Assembly: GCF_000210295.1 (NCBI RefSeq)
Contig: NC_026738.1
Span: forward strand, 1,054,001-1,118,000
Length of the DNA stretch: 64,000 bases
Reading direction: 5' to 3'
Source: Trypanosoma brucei gambiense DAL972
Taxonomy: Eukaryota > Euglenozoa > Kinetoplastea > Trypanosomatida > Trypanosomatidae
Shown here in pieces: positions 52,356 through 62,034 of this stretch. Numbering within the stretch: the stretch's first letter is position 1; the number at the start of each line of letters is the position of its first letter. The notes beneath the pieces were generated by a model. That model searched no databases. It had not been told where the DNA came from and saw only the letters and a program-made list of their open reading frames with translations. Made by a program: the position numbers and the translations under genes.

Positions 52356-54098
52356 ATGGCTGCGGAGATAACTGTTCTAACTTTTAACCTCTGGGGTATC
52401 TTTAACTCCAAGCACCGTGCTGAACGCATGGCACACTTCGCCAGCAAAGTAGAGGATTATGATATCATTTTACTTCAGGAGCAGTTCTCAGAGTCTGACT
52501 TCGATATCATTATCCAAAATATGCCAGAGGAGGTTCGACGCACGCGTTACTTCAAACGGTACCCGACTGCATTTTACGGATCAGGTATTGCGGTCATATC
52601 GCGGTTTCCTGTCAAGTCCGGTGTGCTCTTCACTTTTCCGCTTCAGGGATTTCCGGAGCAAGTGCTGCATGGCGACTACTACGCAAATAAGGGAGCAGCG
52701 ATGCTCTGTATCAGTGTCCCGTGTAACAATGACGTGGAGGCGAGTGGTGGCAGTGTGATGCGCCGTGATGTACTGGTGTACAGTACACATCTTGTAGCCG
52801 TGTATCAGGTGCCCTCTCAACTGCGTGACTGGCGGGATGAAGTATACCTCGCCGTTCGGTTGAGCCAGGCGATTTCGTTTGCCAACTTCATCATAGCAAC
52901 ATCAAATCCCACTGATCATATCATCATTGGTGGAGACTTTAACTCGGAACTCACTTCAATGGAGATACGTACCATGCTGATATTGCTCCGGGGGCACGGC
53001 TACTGCCTCCGCTCCGTACTTCCAGTTGCAAAAAGACCAGAAGAAGGCATGAGCGAGCATGAATGTATTGAAAATCTTGCGCGAATGACTTTTTCCTACG
53101 AAAATAAGTTCACATGTACAGACGGGAAAATAATTACTCACGGTGCTTATTCGCCTGTGCAAATCGATCATATATTCATATCGTTCAACACGTTACAGCT
53201 ATGCTCTTACGAGGATTGTCCAGGTGCCGATGCCAAGTATCCCTTTAAGCAGATTATGGATGGACAGGAGTTACCCGCTGGTGTGGTAGTCTTCAGACGA
53301 AACGACGAGGTGTTCTTGGGTTCACAATCGAGACCTGGGTCATCGCCAAGGGGTACAGCTGGCGTGAGGCCCGTACCTTTAGGAGAGCAGGAGGCGAAGG
53401 AAATGAGTTGCCCACTTTCAGACCACTACGGCGTCGCAGCTCGGCTGAGGTTGCTTACGGAGGAGGAGAAAAATGGGAGTTCTGGTAAGGTCTCTTCCAG
53501 AGCAACGGCCTCCAAATTGACAGAAGAGGATGAGGCGTCTCTATGTGAAGCTGTCAGCTTCCTCGAGCACTCTGTAAAGCGCCTGAAGAGGGAAAGCCGC
53601 AAGTATATCATGTTAAGCATTGTTTTTGCAGTTATTATGATGTTATGTATTATTTATATGGTTGCCCGCCCCTATTTGCAGATGCACCCAACGCGATCAA
53701 CGCTAAAGAACATCATATCGTTGTGCCATCACAATGAGCATCCCAACCTGAAGGGAATAGGTGATACTTCACAACAGAGGGGGGGAACTGTACGCCGAAT
53801 TGAACAATTTTTGAAAGACACATTTTCGTTGAATCTGGAAGGTTCGAGAGGTAAGACCCAGGCGGTTGAGTTACGTGAACAAGACTACGAAGCAGTCGCT
53901 TCAGTGCTTCATGGTGCTGGTCTTCACAACATCTTCTTTCCTCTTGTTGCTGTTGTTGCTTCTATAATGAGCTTCTGCTGCCTCGTCATCGCACTTCTAA
54001 ACAGAAAAAGCTACGCCAAAATTATTTCTGATCAGATAACTGAGCTTGGAAATAGCTTTCTGCGGCATGAAATGCATAAAGGTAATGGTTGTAAATGA
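52356..54098 (+). CDS. Neutral sphingomyelinase (EEP-family phospholipase C)
   Basis: The 580-residue protein belongs to the endonuclease/exonuclease/phosphatase fold as used by neutral sphingomyelinases, which hydrolyse sphingomyelin or inositol-phosphoceramide to ceramide. Active-site motifs appear in order: TFNLWG near the N-terminus, LLQEQF with the metal-binding Glu, STHL, GGDFNSE, QIDHIF and LSDHYG with the catalytic His. The C-terminal part has two membrane segments (about 430-452 and 523-550), as in nSMase2-independent and Leishmania ISCL-type enzymes. Trypanosomes use this enzyme in sphingolipid turnover. The ATG at 52356 directly precedes the start of the fold; upstream codons lack ATG. 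Confidence 0.88.
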   Translation: MAAEITVLTFNLWGIFNSKHRAERMAHFASKVEDYDIILLQEQFSESDFDIIIQNMPEEVRRTRYFKRYPTAFYGSGIAVISRFPVKSGVLFTFPLQGFPEQVLHGDYYANKGAAMLCISVPCNNDVEASGGSVMRRDVLVYSTHLVAVYQVPSQLRDWRDEVYLAVRLSQAISFANFIIATSNPTDHIIIGGDFNSELTSMEIRTMLILLRGHGYCLRSVLPVAKRPEEGMSEHECIENLARMTFSYENKFTCTDGKIITHGAYSPVQIDHIFISFNTLQLCSYEDCPGADAKYPFKQIMDGQELPAGVVVFRRNDEVFLGSQSRPGSSPRGTAGVRPVPLGEQEAKEMSCPLSDHYGVAARLRLLTEEEKNGSSGKVSSRATASKLTEEDEASLCEAVSFLEHSVKRLKRESRKYIMLSIVFAVIMMLCIIYMVARPYLQMHPTRSTLKNIISLCHHNEHPNLKGIGDTSQQRGGTVRRIEQFLKDTFSLNLEGSRGKTQAVELREQDYEAVASVLHGAGLHNIFFPLVAVVASIMSFCCLVIALLNRKSYAKIISDQITELGNSFLRHEMHKGNGCK

Positions 54099-54626
54099 AG
54101 AGGATTGCTTCATCATCATGTTACTTCTCTTTTGTTTTCTCCTGTCAGCTCTCGGTGAAGCACCGTCGCGATCTCTCATGCACCCTCTTTGCGTATTTTT
54201 GTCCTGCACTTTGTGCTTAAGGTTGTCGTCGTTAAACGGTTTGGGTTGCTGTTTATGCGCCCCTATACATGCTCTTTATTACATGCTCTTCAAAAATATT
54301 TGTGTTGTTCGTTGGCAAGAACAGTAGCTTTGTAGTGAAAAGCTGAATTGACTCAATGAATTCATATGTTTATTTTACCACTACGCAGAGGGGAGGGGGT
54401 ATGAGTTATGTGTTCGTTGCTTGAACTGTTTGACTGCCAGTAATACCACATTCGTTTTCCACACTTGTGCGTTAGGCAGCCAACTTGAATGGTCACTTTT
54501 TTTCTTTTTGAATCACTTCACGTAGAGTTGGACTTCTGTATACATTTTTTCTTCCCCCCTTTTTTTACCCCCTCTGTCATCTTTTTATCTCTCCTATCTT
54601 TCCTTGCTTAACTATCACTCTACATG

Positions 54627-54662
<36 letters not shown>

Positions 54663-54697
54663 GTGTGGTGGAACGTGGTGGTATTGTAAGGCTGAAT
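54099..54697. other. Intergenic region with AT repeat
   Basis: A spacer with T-rich tracts near 54499-54510 and 54546-54566. An AT microsatellite at 54631-54659 ends 38 bases before the next ATG. I see no gene. Confidence 0.45.
54631..54659. repeat. (TA)14 repeat
   Basis: An uninterrupted TA run 38 bases upstream of the ATG at 54698. It may be in the 5'UTR or in the splice-acceptor region of the hypothetical gene. Confidence 0.85.
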
Positions 54698-55336
54698 ATG
54701 CCAAAGCGGTCCAGGTCGGTATTACATGCGTACGTACTTCCTCCCAAACGCTTCAAAGTTATCGATGGGGACGGCACCACACAGAGAGCAGAAGGAGCTC
54801 TGCATTACGCTGAGCGTGCCGATGGTGGTGTTCATCAGGGGCGCATTACAGCAGGAATCTGCGGAGGTGCGCGTAATGTTGCAGCCGCAGCTTTTGGAAG
54901 TAATGTTATGAGGGAAGATGATGCTTCCGTATCGGCCGCTCCCTCTTCGTGCGTGGAGTGGCAAGATTGGAATCAGCGAAACCATTTTGATGTTGACAAC
55001 TATGAAGTGGAGGAGGAAGGAGCTGCTTGTATTTTAATGGAGTGCGAGGGAAACGAAGTTGTCTCCCCGCTACCATCTTATCAGGTGGTGCAACAACATC
55101 CTAATTGGTTGGAACGCGCCGTCATGCTTGCGCGCCATAGCATTAAAGGTGCAGCAGCTCAACGCAGGAAGGGCGTTTGTGGTGGTGTTTGCATTGCCAC
55201 ACTTCCAGATCCTTCCTGTGTTTGTCTTGACGCAATCAGTGAAGAGGAACAGAAATGTTCGTCTGCTGTTGCAACAATTGCCGCTGCTTTTTACGGAATG
55301 CCACAAGAAACAAGTTCGGATCGCTTTGTCTTGTGA
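54698..55336 (+). CDS. Hypothetical protein with basic N-terminus
   Basis: The 212-residue protein begins MPKRSRSVLHAYVLPPKRFKV, with two basic clusters that could act as a bipartite nuclear localisation signal. The rest is acidic in the middle (residues about 95-125) and has a Cys-containing segment near 172-190 (CGGVCIATL and PSCVCLD). I recognise no family. It lies between neutral sphingomyelinase and the coiled-coil gene and shares nothing visible with either. The start is the first ATG after an AT repeat; splice-site context is weak, so the start is less certain than the frame. Confidence 0.6.
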   Translation: MPKRSRSVLHAYVLPPKRFKVIDGDGTTQRAEGALHYAERADGGVHQGRITAGICGGARNVAAAAFGSNVMREDDASVSAAPSSCVEWQDWNQRNHFDVDNYEVEEEGAACILMECEGNEVVSPLPSYQVVQQHPNWLERAVMLARHSIKGAAAQRRKGVCGGVCIATLPDPSCVCLDAISEEEQKCSSAVATIAAAFYGMPQETSSDRFVL

Positions 55337-56300
55337 TTGTTTTTCATCCTTTGCGCGCTAACCTCCCGGTGTGTGCGCGCACTTCACAGTTCTGTTGAGG
55401 TTTCAACAGTGTTGAAGCGCATCACATTTCTTTTTATTCGTTTTGAATTTGTATATACATCTCAAGTACACATATACGTGGGTGTATATGGGTAAGTTTG
55501 GGTGGGACTTTTTTTGAAAAACTTCTCTCCCCTATATTGCAACAACCAGAGGTGGTGGCAAAGGGAATTTTGCCGCCTGATATTTTTTTGCTGATTACAC
55601 TAAATTTCGTTCATTGCATTGAAAACTTTTTTCTTTGCTATGGTATGCCTTTCTTTTTCTCGAGTGTTTTTCACTTTAGTGTTACAGCTACGAGTTACAA
55701 TAATTCACAGACATTTTTTTTTATTCATTTCACGGGGTCAGGGAGCCGAATACGGGGATTTTCACCGCACTGTCGTTTCAGCTGCTCTGTTTGAACTTAC
55801 GCGGGTACACGTAGTGGGACGGATGATGCGTTTCATGGTTTTGTGAGTGGCTAATTTTTATTTTATTTTTTGTTGTCATGTGTTCTCTTCGAGGGTACGC
55901 GCATGTTTTGTTTTTATTTTTTTTTTTACATCATTTGTTACGCTCTCTCTCTCTCTCTCCTCGCGTTTGTGTGCGTGTGTGTATGGATGTGGGTACTGAT
56001 GTCGGTTGGAAGTTTCCTTTGCTCAGATTATCTTTTTATCTTGCTCTTCTTTCATAACTAATGGCGATATTAGTGGCTGTGGCTTTATCACAGCCGTACG
56101 TAACGGGAACACAAGGAAAACAACTCCATATACATACAACAATTATTATTATTATTATTAATTTTTGTTTTTACAAATAGACTAAAGATATTACATAGAA
56201 GCTATTCTGTCCATAGAGGGGCTGCACCCATAGAACGTAAACGTTGTGTACACAGGTACTAACGGGAGAAAAAAGCAATTGGATTGACGCGTCCAAAGCC
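55337..56300. other. Intergenic region upstream of the gap-spanning gene
   Basis: 0.96 kb, T-rich, with a CT microsatellite near 55943-55959 and an (ATT)n tract near 56141-56160. A CACAG at about 56255 may be the acceptor of the next gene. I see no gene. Confidence 0.45.
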
Positions 56301-58147
56301 ATGGCGGCCCTTGTGGAAGACATGGAGTCGCTTCGTAAGCGGCTGCAGCTGAGCGAGGAATGGAACTTGCGACTTCAGAGCCAAATACAGGAATTGTTAC
56401 AACTCCCACATAATGAGGTTGAGACGCTTAGAAGTAGGATGTATAACCCCGACATTGCCATCCCTCTTCTACAGTGTTATGATGCCACCATTCTAGAGAA
56501 ACAAGATGAAAATGAAAAGCTCCAGCANNNNNNNNNNNNNNNNNNNNNNNNNNNNNNNNNNNNNNNNNNNNNNNNNNNNNNNNNNNNNNNNNNNNNNNNN
56601 NNNNNNNNNNNNNNNNNNNNNNNNNNNAAAAGCTCCAGCAGGAAAACCACCGCCTGAGGAGCCGTTTGCAAGAGATGACTACCAACGTGGCCGAAATGCA
56701 GGAAGCGGTGCAAACCGCGGAAGATTTGATGAAGGAGAAGGAGGTGGAGTCACAACGCCAGCAGCGTTGCATCGACGATGTACGACTGCAAGCTGAGCAC
56801 GAGTGCGCGAAAGCACGCCAAGATTTGTCAAGAGCACTGGAAACGGAGGGAAATATGAAACGGGAGGTGAAGCAGATGCAACGGCAGCTCGCCGCCGCCC
56901 AAGAAGAGGTGGTTCAGCGTCAGCGCGAGGTTGCAACACTGGAAGAGACATTGAGACTCACGCAGAGCCGACTAAAGTTGGCTTCGAGCGAAAAGGAAGA
57001 GACACAGCAACAGCACGAGGTTCAGCGCATACAACTGCAGTTGCTCAGCAAGGAGAATGAGGACAAGATGCAAGAACTGGAGCGGTTACGGAGCAGAATG
57101 GTGCAATCTCTTCGGCAGGCCGCTGAAAACCACGCAGCGCACATGCGGATCGTAGAGGAGAAACACCGTGAAGCACTTGAGGGGCTTCGAATGCAACTGA
57201 CCACTCAGGAACTCGAAACCCAAAAGTTACGTGCTCAGCTTGCACGTGTGGATACCAGTGGTGGGGGAAGCAAGTATGAAATTGCTACACGGACAACCAC
57301 GGAACTTCTAGAGTCGCAAGCGCGGCAGGCGCAGGAGATTGAATTAAAGCGCCTTTACGCCGAACTCTCGGCTGTTCAAATTCAAAGAGATGACGCCCAG
57401 CTACGTTATGAACAACTATCGAGTAACCTACGGAGAGAGGAAGCAGAGCGTACGAGTGAGATGCAGAGGGGAATGCAGCAGCTGCGGAGCAAGTTACGTG
57501 AACTTGAGCAGCAGCATGAACAACTTGAGAAGGAACACGCACGTGTGAAGGAAGAGGTACGTGTGCTACGAGAGAAAAGCAAGAGCCATGCGGGTGATCT
57601 CCAGCGTGCACGGCAGGAAAGGGATCAATCAACAAAAAGGGCAGAGGAACTACGGCGTGCGCTCTCGTCAGCCGAGGAGGCGTGTGAGACAGCAAAGCGT
57701 GAAGGAAAAGAAGGGGTTGCACGGGAACGGCAGCGTATGGAGGAGCAATCACGGCGCAGTGAAGAAGTGTTACGTGAGTTGCAGATGTCAAAAGAACGGA
57801 CGGTTGCGGCGATGAACGCGGTAGAACTGCAACGTGACGATGAGAGGCATAAGCTTGTAGCGGCAAACGAGCGACTAGAGGCGTTGCAGTTACGTCTGGA
57901 TGCTCGTGAGCGTGAGACGGAAGTGCTGAACTCAAAATTAAGCCACATGCAGGAGGCGGTGCGGTTGAATCAGCAACAGGCGGTTGCGTGCGATGAGCGG
58001 GTTCAGCAGCTATTGGCACAGGATGAAGAGAAATCGAAGCAGTTAAGAGAGTTAAAGTTGTTGGTAGAGCGCCTCAAATTGGAAAGCGCTCGCGCAACGC
58101 GTGCACATGACCGACTCCTGGAAGAAGTGAATGTCCGACTCCATTAG
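56301..58147 (+). CDS. Long coiled-coil protein interrupted by the assembly gap
   Basis: The reading frame on either side of the N run encodes one protein made almost wholly of heptad repeats rich in Glu, Gln, Arg and Leu. The N-terminal 75 residues are before the gap; about 505 follow it. The frame after the gap is offset relative to that before if 100 bases are really missing, but collapsing the 13-base sequence shared by both gap edges restores one continuous frame of about 577 residues. No family is recognised. Such proteins are typical of flagellar attachment, basal-body and cytoskeletal structures in trypanosomes. Start: ATG at 56301. Confidence 0.7.
56528..56627. other. 100-base assembly gap
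   Basis: A run of exactly 100 N, the conventional size for a gap of unknown length. Both edges carry the same 13 bases (56515-56527 and 56628-56640). Confidence 0.99.
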
Positions 58148-58168
58148 TACTTTAGAAGTTAGTTTGAC

Positions 58169-58193
58169 ATATATATATATATATATATATATA
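58169..58193. repeat. (AT)12 repeat
   Basis: An AT run beginning 21 bases after the stop codon of the coiled-coil gene. Confidence 0.85.
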
Positions 58194-58329
58194 CGTATGT
58201 GTATGCGCATTTGATGTTGCTTGTTTGGGGAAGTGTTTGTTGTCCCCCATCATTATTTTTTCAAAAGTTTTATTTTTGCGTGTTTGCTGGTGTTTTGTGC
58301 GTGCACTGGGGCCAAGAAGACGATATGTT

Positions 58330-58366
58330 GTTATTTTGTTTGTGTTTGTGAACCTCCTCTTGCCAG
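58330..58366 (+). promoter_or_regulatory. Trans-splice acceptor of RBX1
   Basis: A T-rich tract passing into CCTCCTCTTGCCAG ends at 58366, 33 bases before the ATG at 58400. Confidence 0.55.
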
Positions 58367-58399
58367 ACTACTGTTACGCCTAGAGAAAATTCATCAAAA

Positions 58400-58879
58400 A
58401 TGGAGGACTCCTCAGTGAGTTCTTCACTGGGTTTAGGTTCTGTAGATGGTGGATGCGTGGGGGCACCTCTGGAATGCCGTATAACCGCAAAGCAGTGGAA
58501 TGCGGTGGCGGTGTGGTCCTGGAATGCTCAAATGGATACATGTCCCATTTGTAAGGGTCCTGTTGCAGATATGTGTATTGAATGCCGAGGCAACGCAGGC
58601 AGTGCAAGGCGTCAAAATGCGGTTAGCCAGAACTACAACAACGATGAGGATGAAAACCGTAGTAACAAACGAAGTGAATTTGGTACCAGTAAAGTTCAGC
58701 AACCGCTGTCGTCGTCTTCATGCAGTGATAACGCAGCGGATGAGTGCCTTGTCGTGTGGGGCGCATGCGGGCACGTGTTTCATCATCACTGCATTTCAAG
58801 GTGGGCGCAGCAACGGCCGCTGTGTCCCATTTGTGGTTGTAAGTGGGCGGTGTCCAAAACCGCAAAGAATGATTACTAA
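58400..58879 (+). CDS. RBX1: RBX1/ROC1 RING-H2 protein of cullin ligases
   Basis: The 159-residue protein has the cullin-binding strand WNAVAVWSW near residue 33, and then the RBX1 order of zinc ligands: CPICKGPVADMCIECRG, then WGACGHVFHHHCISRW, then CPICGCKW. RBX1 recruits the E2 to cullin-RING ubiquitin ligases. It differs from other RBX1 proteins by an insert of about 44 residues, rich in Asn, Asp and Ser, between the second zinc pair and the WGACGH segment. The protein is therefore about 50 residues longer than usual. A second, divergent RING-H2 gene of the same type follows downstream. Confidence 0.88.
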   Translation: MEDSSVSSSLGLGSVDGGCVGAPLECRITAKQWNAVAVWSWNAQMDTCPICKGPVADMCIECRGNAGSARRQNAVSQNYNNDEDENRSNKRSEFGTSKVQQPLSSSSCSDNAADECLVVWGACGHVFHHHCISRWAQQRPLCPICGCKWAVSKTAKNDY

Positions 58880-59343
58880 GCATCTTGTTGCTGTACACAT
58901 GTGATGAGTCGCATAATAAGTTAGTGGTGTCATTAACGTTGGCTATATACCCTGGTATATCATAATTTTTTACTCTGTTTCCACCATCACTTTACGGTTG
59001 CGTGTGTTTGGGCTTGCGACACCACCTACATATACTGATCAAGTGTTTTCGCTTCGGTTCTTTCAATTTTATTGTTAATGTACGTTAATTTCTCTTGGCA
59101 GCGTCAGCAAAGAAACGGATAGCGACCGCGGTAAGGCTTTCGAAAGTGTCGGTCAAGGTTAGTTAAGCACCACTGTATCGTTCAGTTGACGGTGCGTATT
59201 ACATTATTTGGGCTTTGCTACAACCTGTCAGGTGCACAGCGCCTTTCTTCGTGTCGAAGCGAAGTTCCTTTTACAACCAGGATACGTGTGTGCGTGAAAG
59301 CGCGTTATTTATTTATTAATTTTTTATTTCTTTTAGGAGGCTA
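58880..59343. other. Intergenic region between the two RING-H2 genes
   Basis: A spacer of about 460 bases ending in a T-rich acceptor. I see no gene. Confidence 0.5.
59307..59336 (+). promoter_or_regulatory. Trans-splice acceptor of the RBX-like gene
   Basis: A T-rich tract ends in TTTTAG at 59336, seven bases before the ATG at 59344. Confidence 0.6.
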
Positions 59344-59664
59344 ATGAGTAATACAAATTCGTCTGGGTGCATGGATGTAAGCATTCCTGTCACACTGAGG
59401 GGAGCCGTTCTTTTTTGCACGCACGAACATTCGGAACTGCAATCAATTTTGTGCCTTATTTGCAGGGCTCATCTCGCTGATCACTGCGTCCATTGTTCCA
59501 CATCTTCTGGTTTCTCGCTTCCTACCTCAGACTGCCTGGTTGTGAAAGGGGAGTGCGGGCATAAATTTCACGCTCATTGCATAGGGGACTGGGGCGAGCA
59601 ACATCAAGTTTGCCCAGCATGCCGTAAGCAATGGGTCGCTGCTGAACGTATTGCACGTTCGTAA
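59344..59664 (+). CDS. Divergent RBX-like RING-H2 protein
   Basis: The 106-residue protein keeps the RBX-type zinc ligands in order: CLICRAHLADHCVHC, then GECGHKFHAHCIGDW, then CPACRKQW. It is close in length to normal RBX1 and RBX2. The cullin-binding strand (the KWNAVAxWxW region) is not recognisable in its N-terminal 35 residues. It sits one gene downstream of RBX1, so it may be a tandem duplicate that has diverged. It could be an RBX2-like paralogue, or a RING protein that works without a cullin. The start is the ATG just after a strong acceptor. Confidence 0.7.
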   Translation: MSNTNSSGCMDVSIPVTLRGAVLFCTHEHSELQSILCLICRAHLADHCVHCSTSSGFSLPTSDCLVVKGECGHKFHAHCIGDWGEQHQVCPACRKQWVAAERIARS

Positions 59665-60215
59665 TCGACTCCTCTTTCAAATCCACGCCAGTTCTTTCCA
59701 TGTCTTTCGGCAATAGTCACTGTAGAATGTAATTTGCTGGTGATGTTTCCCTCTTTTTTTTTTTCTCGTTAAGCTGCTCTATTTCTTTGCAATCTCAATG
59801 AATTTGTTTCTTCCTTTTGAATTTGCACTCGTCGAGTAATATGTTTCTCTTCTCTCGCTCTCTTGAGGAGTTTGGTTTATGCTGGAAGCCCATTCGACAC
59901 ACTTTGTTCTCTTTGCTATGTTAGTGTGTGTGTCAACCAAAAAAAATCATGAAAGTCTACGTTCGAGTGGATAGCAGTGGAAATGGTGTGGGAAAATTTA
60001 CCAAAAAGAAAAGAGCGAGGGAATGCAAAAGTTTCTGAGGGGGATTTTTTTTTTTAAAAAAAAAGGGCACGCAATTGTCTTCACTGTAACTGTTGCAACA
60101 TTTGTACCGTAAGTGGTGATTGGACAAAATGCTCTTCACGTTCTTTTCCTTCTCGCTCTTTCAAAAAAAAAAAAAATGATCGCTTTGTGTTGCTTCGCCT
60201 AAAGTGTTATAGTCA
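59665..60215. other. Intergenic region
   Basis: A spacer of 551 bases with T-rich tracts near 59750-59766, an A/T run at 60048-60064 and an A14 run at 60163-60176. I see no gene. Confidence 0.45.
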
Positions 60216-61778
60216 ATGCCAAGTTCGTCGTTGTCGAGTCCCCATCCTCTCGTTACTGCAGCAATTCTTCTTGAAACGTCTCTGGGAGAACTTGTAGTTG
60301 ATTTGTATGGCGCAGATTGTCCCGTAGCCACGGCGGAGCTCGTGAACTTGTGCCGCTGCAAGTACTTCAACGGCTGCATAGCTACCGAAGTAGTACCAGA
60401 TAATGTCATGATATTGGCCCACCCAGTTGAGGAATTACGGCGGCAGACATTTGCTTCGCTTCTTGAAGCGAGTGGTCAATGTCATCAACTAGGGGGCGAT
60501 ACGGCATCAGATGGGCGTGCGGTGAAACAATTAATATATAATGAATGGAAACGGATGCGAAGGCACACCGCACAGTTAAGGCGCAACAGTGGTGCTAGCG
60601 GAAAAGCTGAAGCGGGCCGTTTGGAGTTTGTCCCCCAGTCAGCCTCGAATGCCGTTGGGGCGATACGCCGTAGTGGACTTTTATTACTGGAGGTTCCAAA
60701 AGTGGACGGTGGAGGCAGTAATGATGAAATTTCTCCAAAGATGCAACTACTTATTACCCTCAGCAACCGTCACCAAGACTATTTCGAAGATAACTTTATG
60801 GTGTTAGGTGAAGTGCGTGAAGGAAATAATGTCGTGGAGAAGATGCGTGTAGCACCACACAGACGGTTGACATCTGTGTCCGGAATCACGACCCGGCCGT
60901 CTCGACTTATACGAATTAGGCACATGACCGTCTTGCCCACGGCTGGGACTGATGCTTTTGCTGATATCTCGCACCGGGACAGGAGGAAGACAATGGAAGA
61001 AAATAATCTCTCTTCCCATCTGGCACAGGTTGGTTGCTTTCGTCATTGGGCAACGCTGGGGGCAGTGCAGGCAGCAAACAAAGGCCTCGTTTCGTTACTT
61101 AAAAGAGAAGCTTCCAAAAACACTGCCCGTAAAGGTAGGAAGGGTTCCAGCGATGAAACGGAGTCATTCAGTGGGTGTGAGTTTCTTGTTATTCCCGAAG
61201 ACTCTGCACAAGGGGGCGCCCGCAATTTTCCCAACCATGATACGAACAATGGGGATGATTACGACATTTTGTCGGTGAAGTATAATCCACACTTTCATGG
61301 CGACTATCTTAGTTCTGACGATGATACTGACGGAGATGGCAATTTTGGGCCCCGTAAGGAGCGTGAGAAACGACAGCAGGAAAAAATGCGCCTCCATCAG
61401 GACAAGCTTAACGAAACTCGTGCACTCACGCTGAACCTACTTGATGGTATTGGGGATGCATCCGGTGAGCTGAAGCCGGAGGGAAACGTACTGTTTGTGT
61501 GCAGACTAAATCCACTAACAACGAGTGAAGGTTTGGAAATGTGTTTTTCTCAGTTTGGTAAGGTTAAGTCGGCGCAGGTGATACGGGACTCCAAGACGGG
61601 GGATTCATTATGCTATGGGTTCGTTGAATTTGCTGATGAAGAGACATGCTATAGGGCACATCAGAAGATGGACAACGCACTCATTGACGATCGGCGCATT
61701 CATGTGGATTTCTCTCAATCCGTTTCAAAACTATGGATGGAGAAGCAACGTGAATTGCGCAAGAGGGCGCGCCAATAA
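60216..61778 (+). CDS. Cyclophilin-RRM protein (PPIL4-like)
   Basis: The 520-residue protein combines an N-terminal cyclophilin-like domain (starting near residue 15, ILLETSLGELVVDLYG) with a C-terminal RRM. The RRM (about 421-500) shows LFVCRLNPL as RNP2 and YGFVEFAD as RNP1. This order is that of PPIL4, a nuclear cyclophilin linked to splicing. The cyclophilin domain carries an insert of about 80 residues, and the segment that normally bears the catalytic Arg reads TEVVPDNV, so isomerase activity is doubtful. The last residues are basic (KQRELRKRARQ), which suits nuclear targeting. Start: the ATG at 60216. Confidence 0.82.
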   Translation: MPSSSLSSPHPLVTAAILLETSLGELVVDLYGADCPVATAELVNLCRCKYFNGCIATEVVPDNVMILAHPVEELRRQTFASLLEASGQCHQLGGDTASDGRAVKQLIYNEWKRMRRHTAQLRRNSGASGKAEAGRLEFVPQSASNAVGAIRRSGLLLLEVPKVDGGGSNDEISPKMQLLITLSNRHQDYFEDNFMVLGEVREGNNVVEKMRVAPHRRLTSVSGITTRPSRLIRIRHMTVLPTAGTDAFADISHRDRRKTMEENNLSSHLAQVGCFRHWATLGAVQAANKGLVSLLKREASKNTARKGRKGSSDETESFSGCEFLVIPEDSAQGGARNFPNHDTNNGDDYDILSVKYNPHFHGDYLSSDDDTDGDGNFGPRKEREKRQQEKMRLHQDKLNETRALTLNLLDGIGDASGELKPEGNVLFVCRLNPLTTSEGLEMCFSQFGKVKSAQVIRDSKTGDSLCYGFVEFADEETCYRAHQKMDNALIDDRRIHVDFSQSVSKLWMEKQRELRKRARQ

Positions 61779-61954
61779 AGTTAAAATGATTCTCTTCCGT
61801 TAACTCATACCTTTGCAGCTGAATGAAAATGAGCAGTGAGAGAAGAGTAGCTTTGTTGCACTCGTTGGATATCCCATTCCCTTCATCGCGGTATTGTGAT
61901 CATGATCGTTGTCCACGCTGGCGTTTCCAAGGATGTGACTTCATTCAGTCAATT

Positions 61955-61995
61955 TATTTCGTGCTCTCTCTCTTTCCTCCTCATTATGGTTGTAG
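61955..61995 (+). promoter_or_regulatory. Trans-splice acceptor of SPO11
   Basis: A CT-rich tract ends in TTGTAG at 61995, about 40 bases before the ATG at 62035. Confidence 0.5.
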
Positions 61996-62034
61996 TAGGG
62001 CACGTTTTCTCCCCTTCCCCTTCACGAATAAAAC

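Noticed and set aside
57285..58019. 244-residue - strand open frame
   Set aside because: It is the antisense shadow of the coiled-coil gene; its Pro/Ala/His content mirrors the codons of the sense strand.
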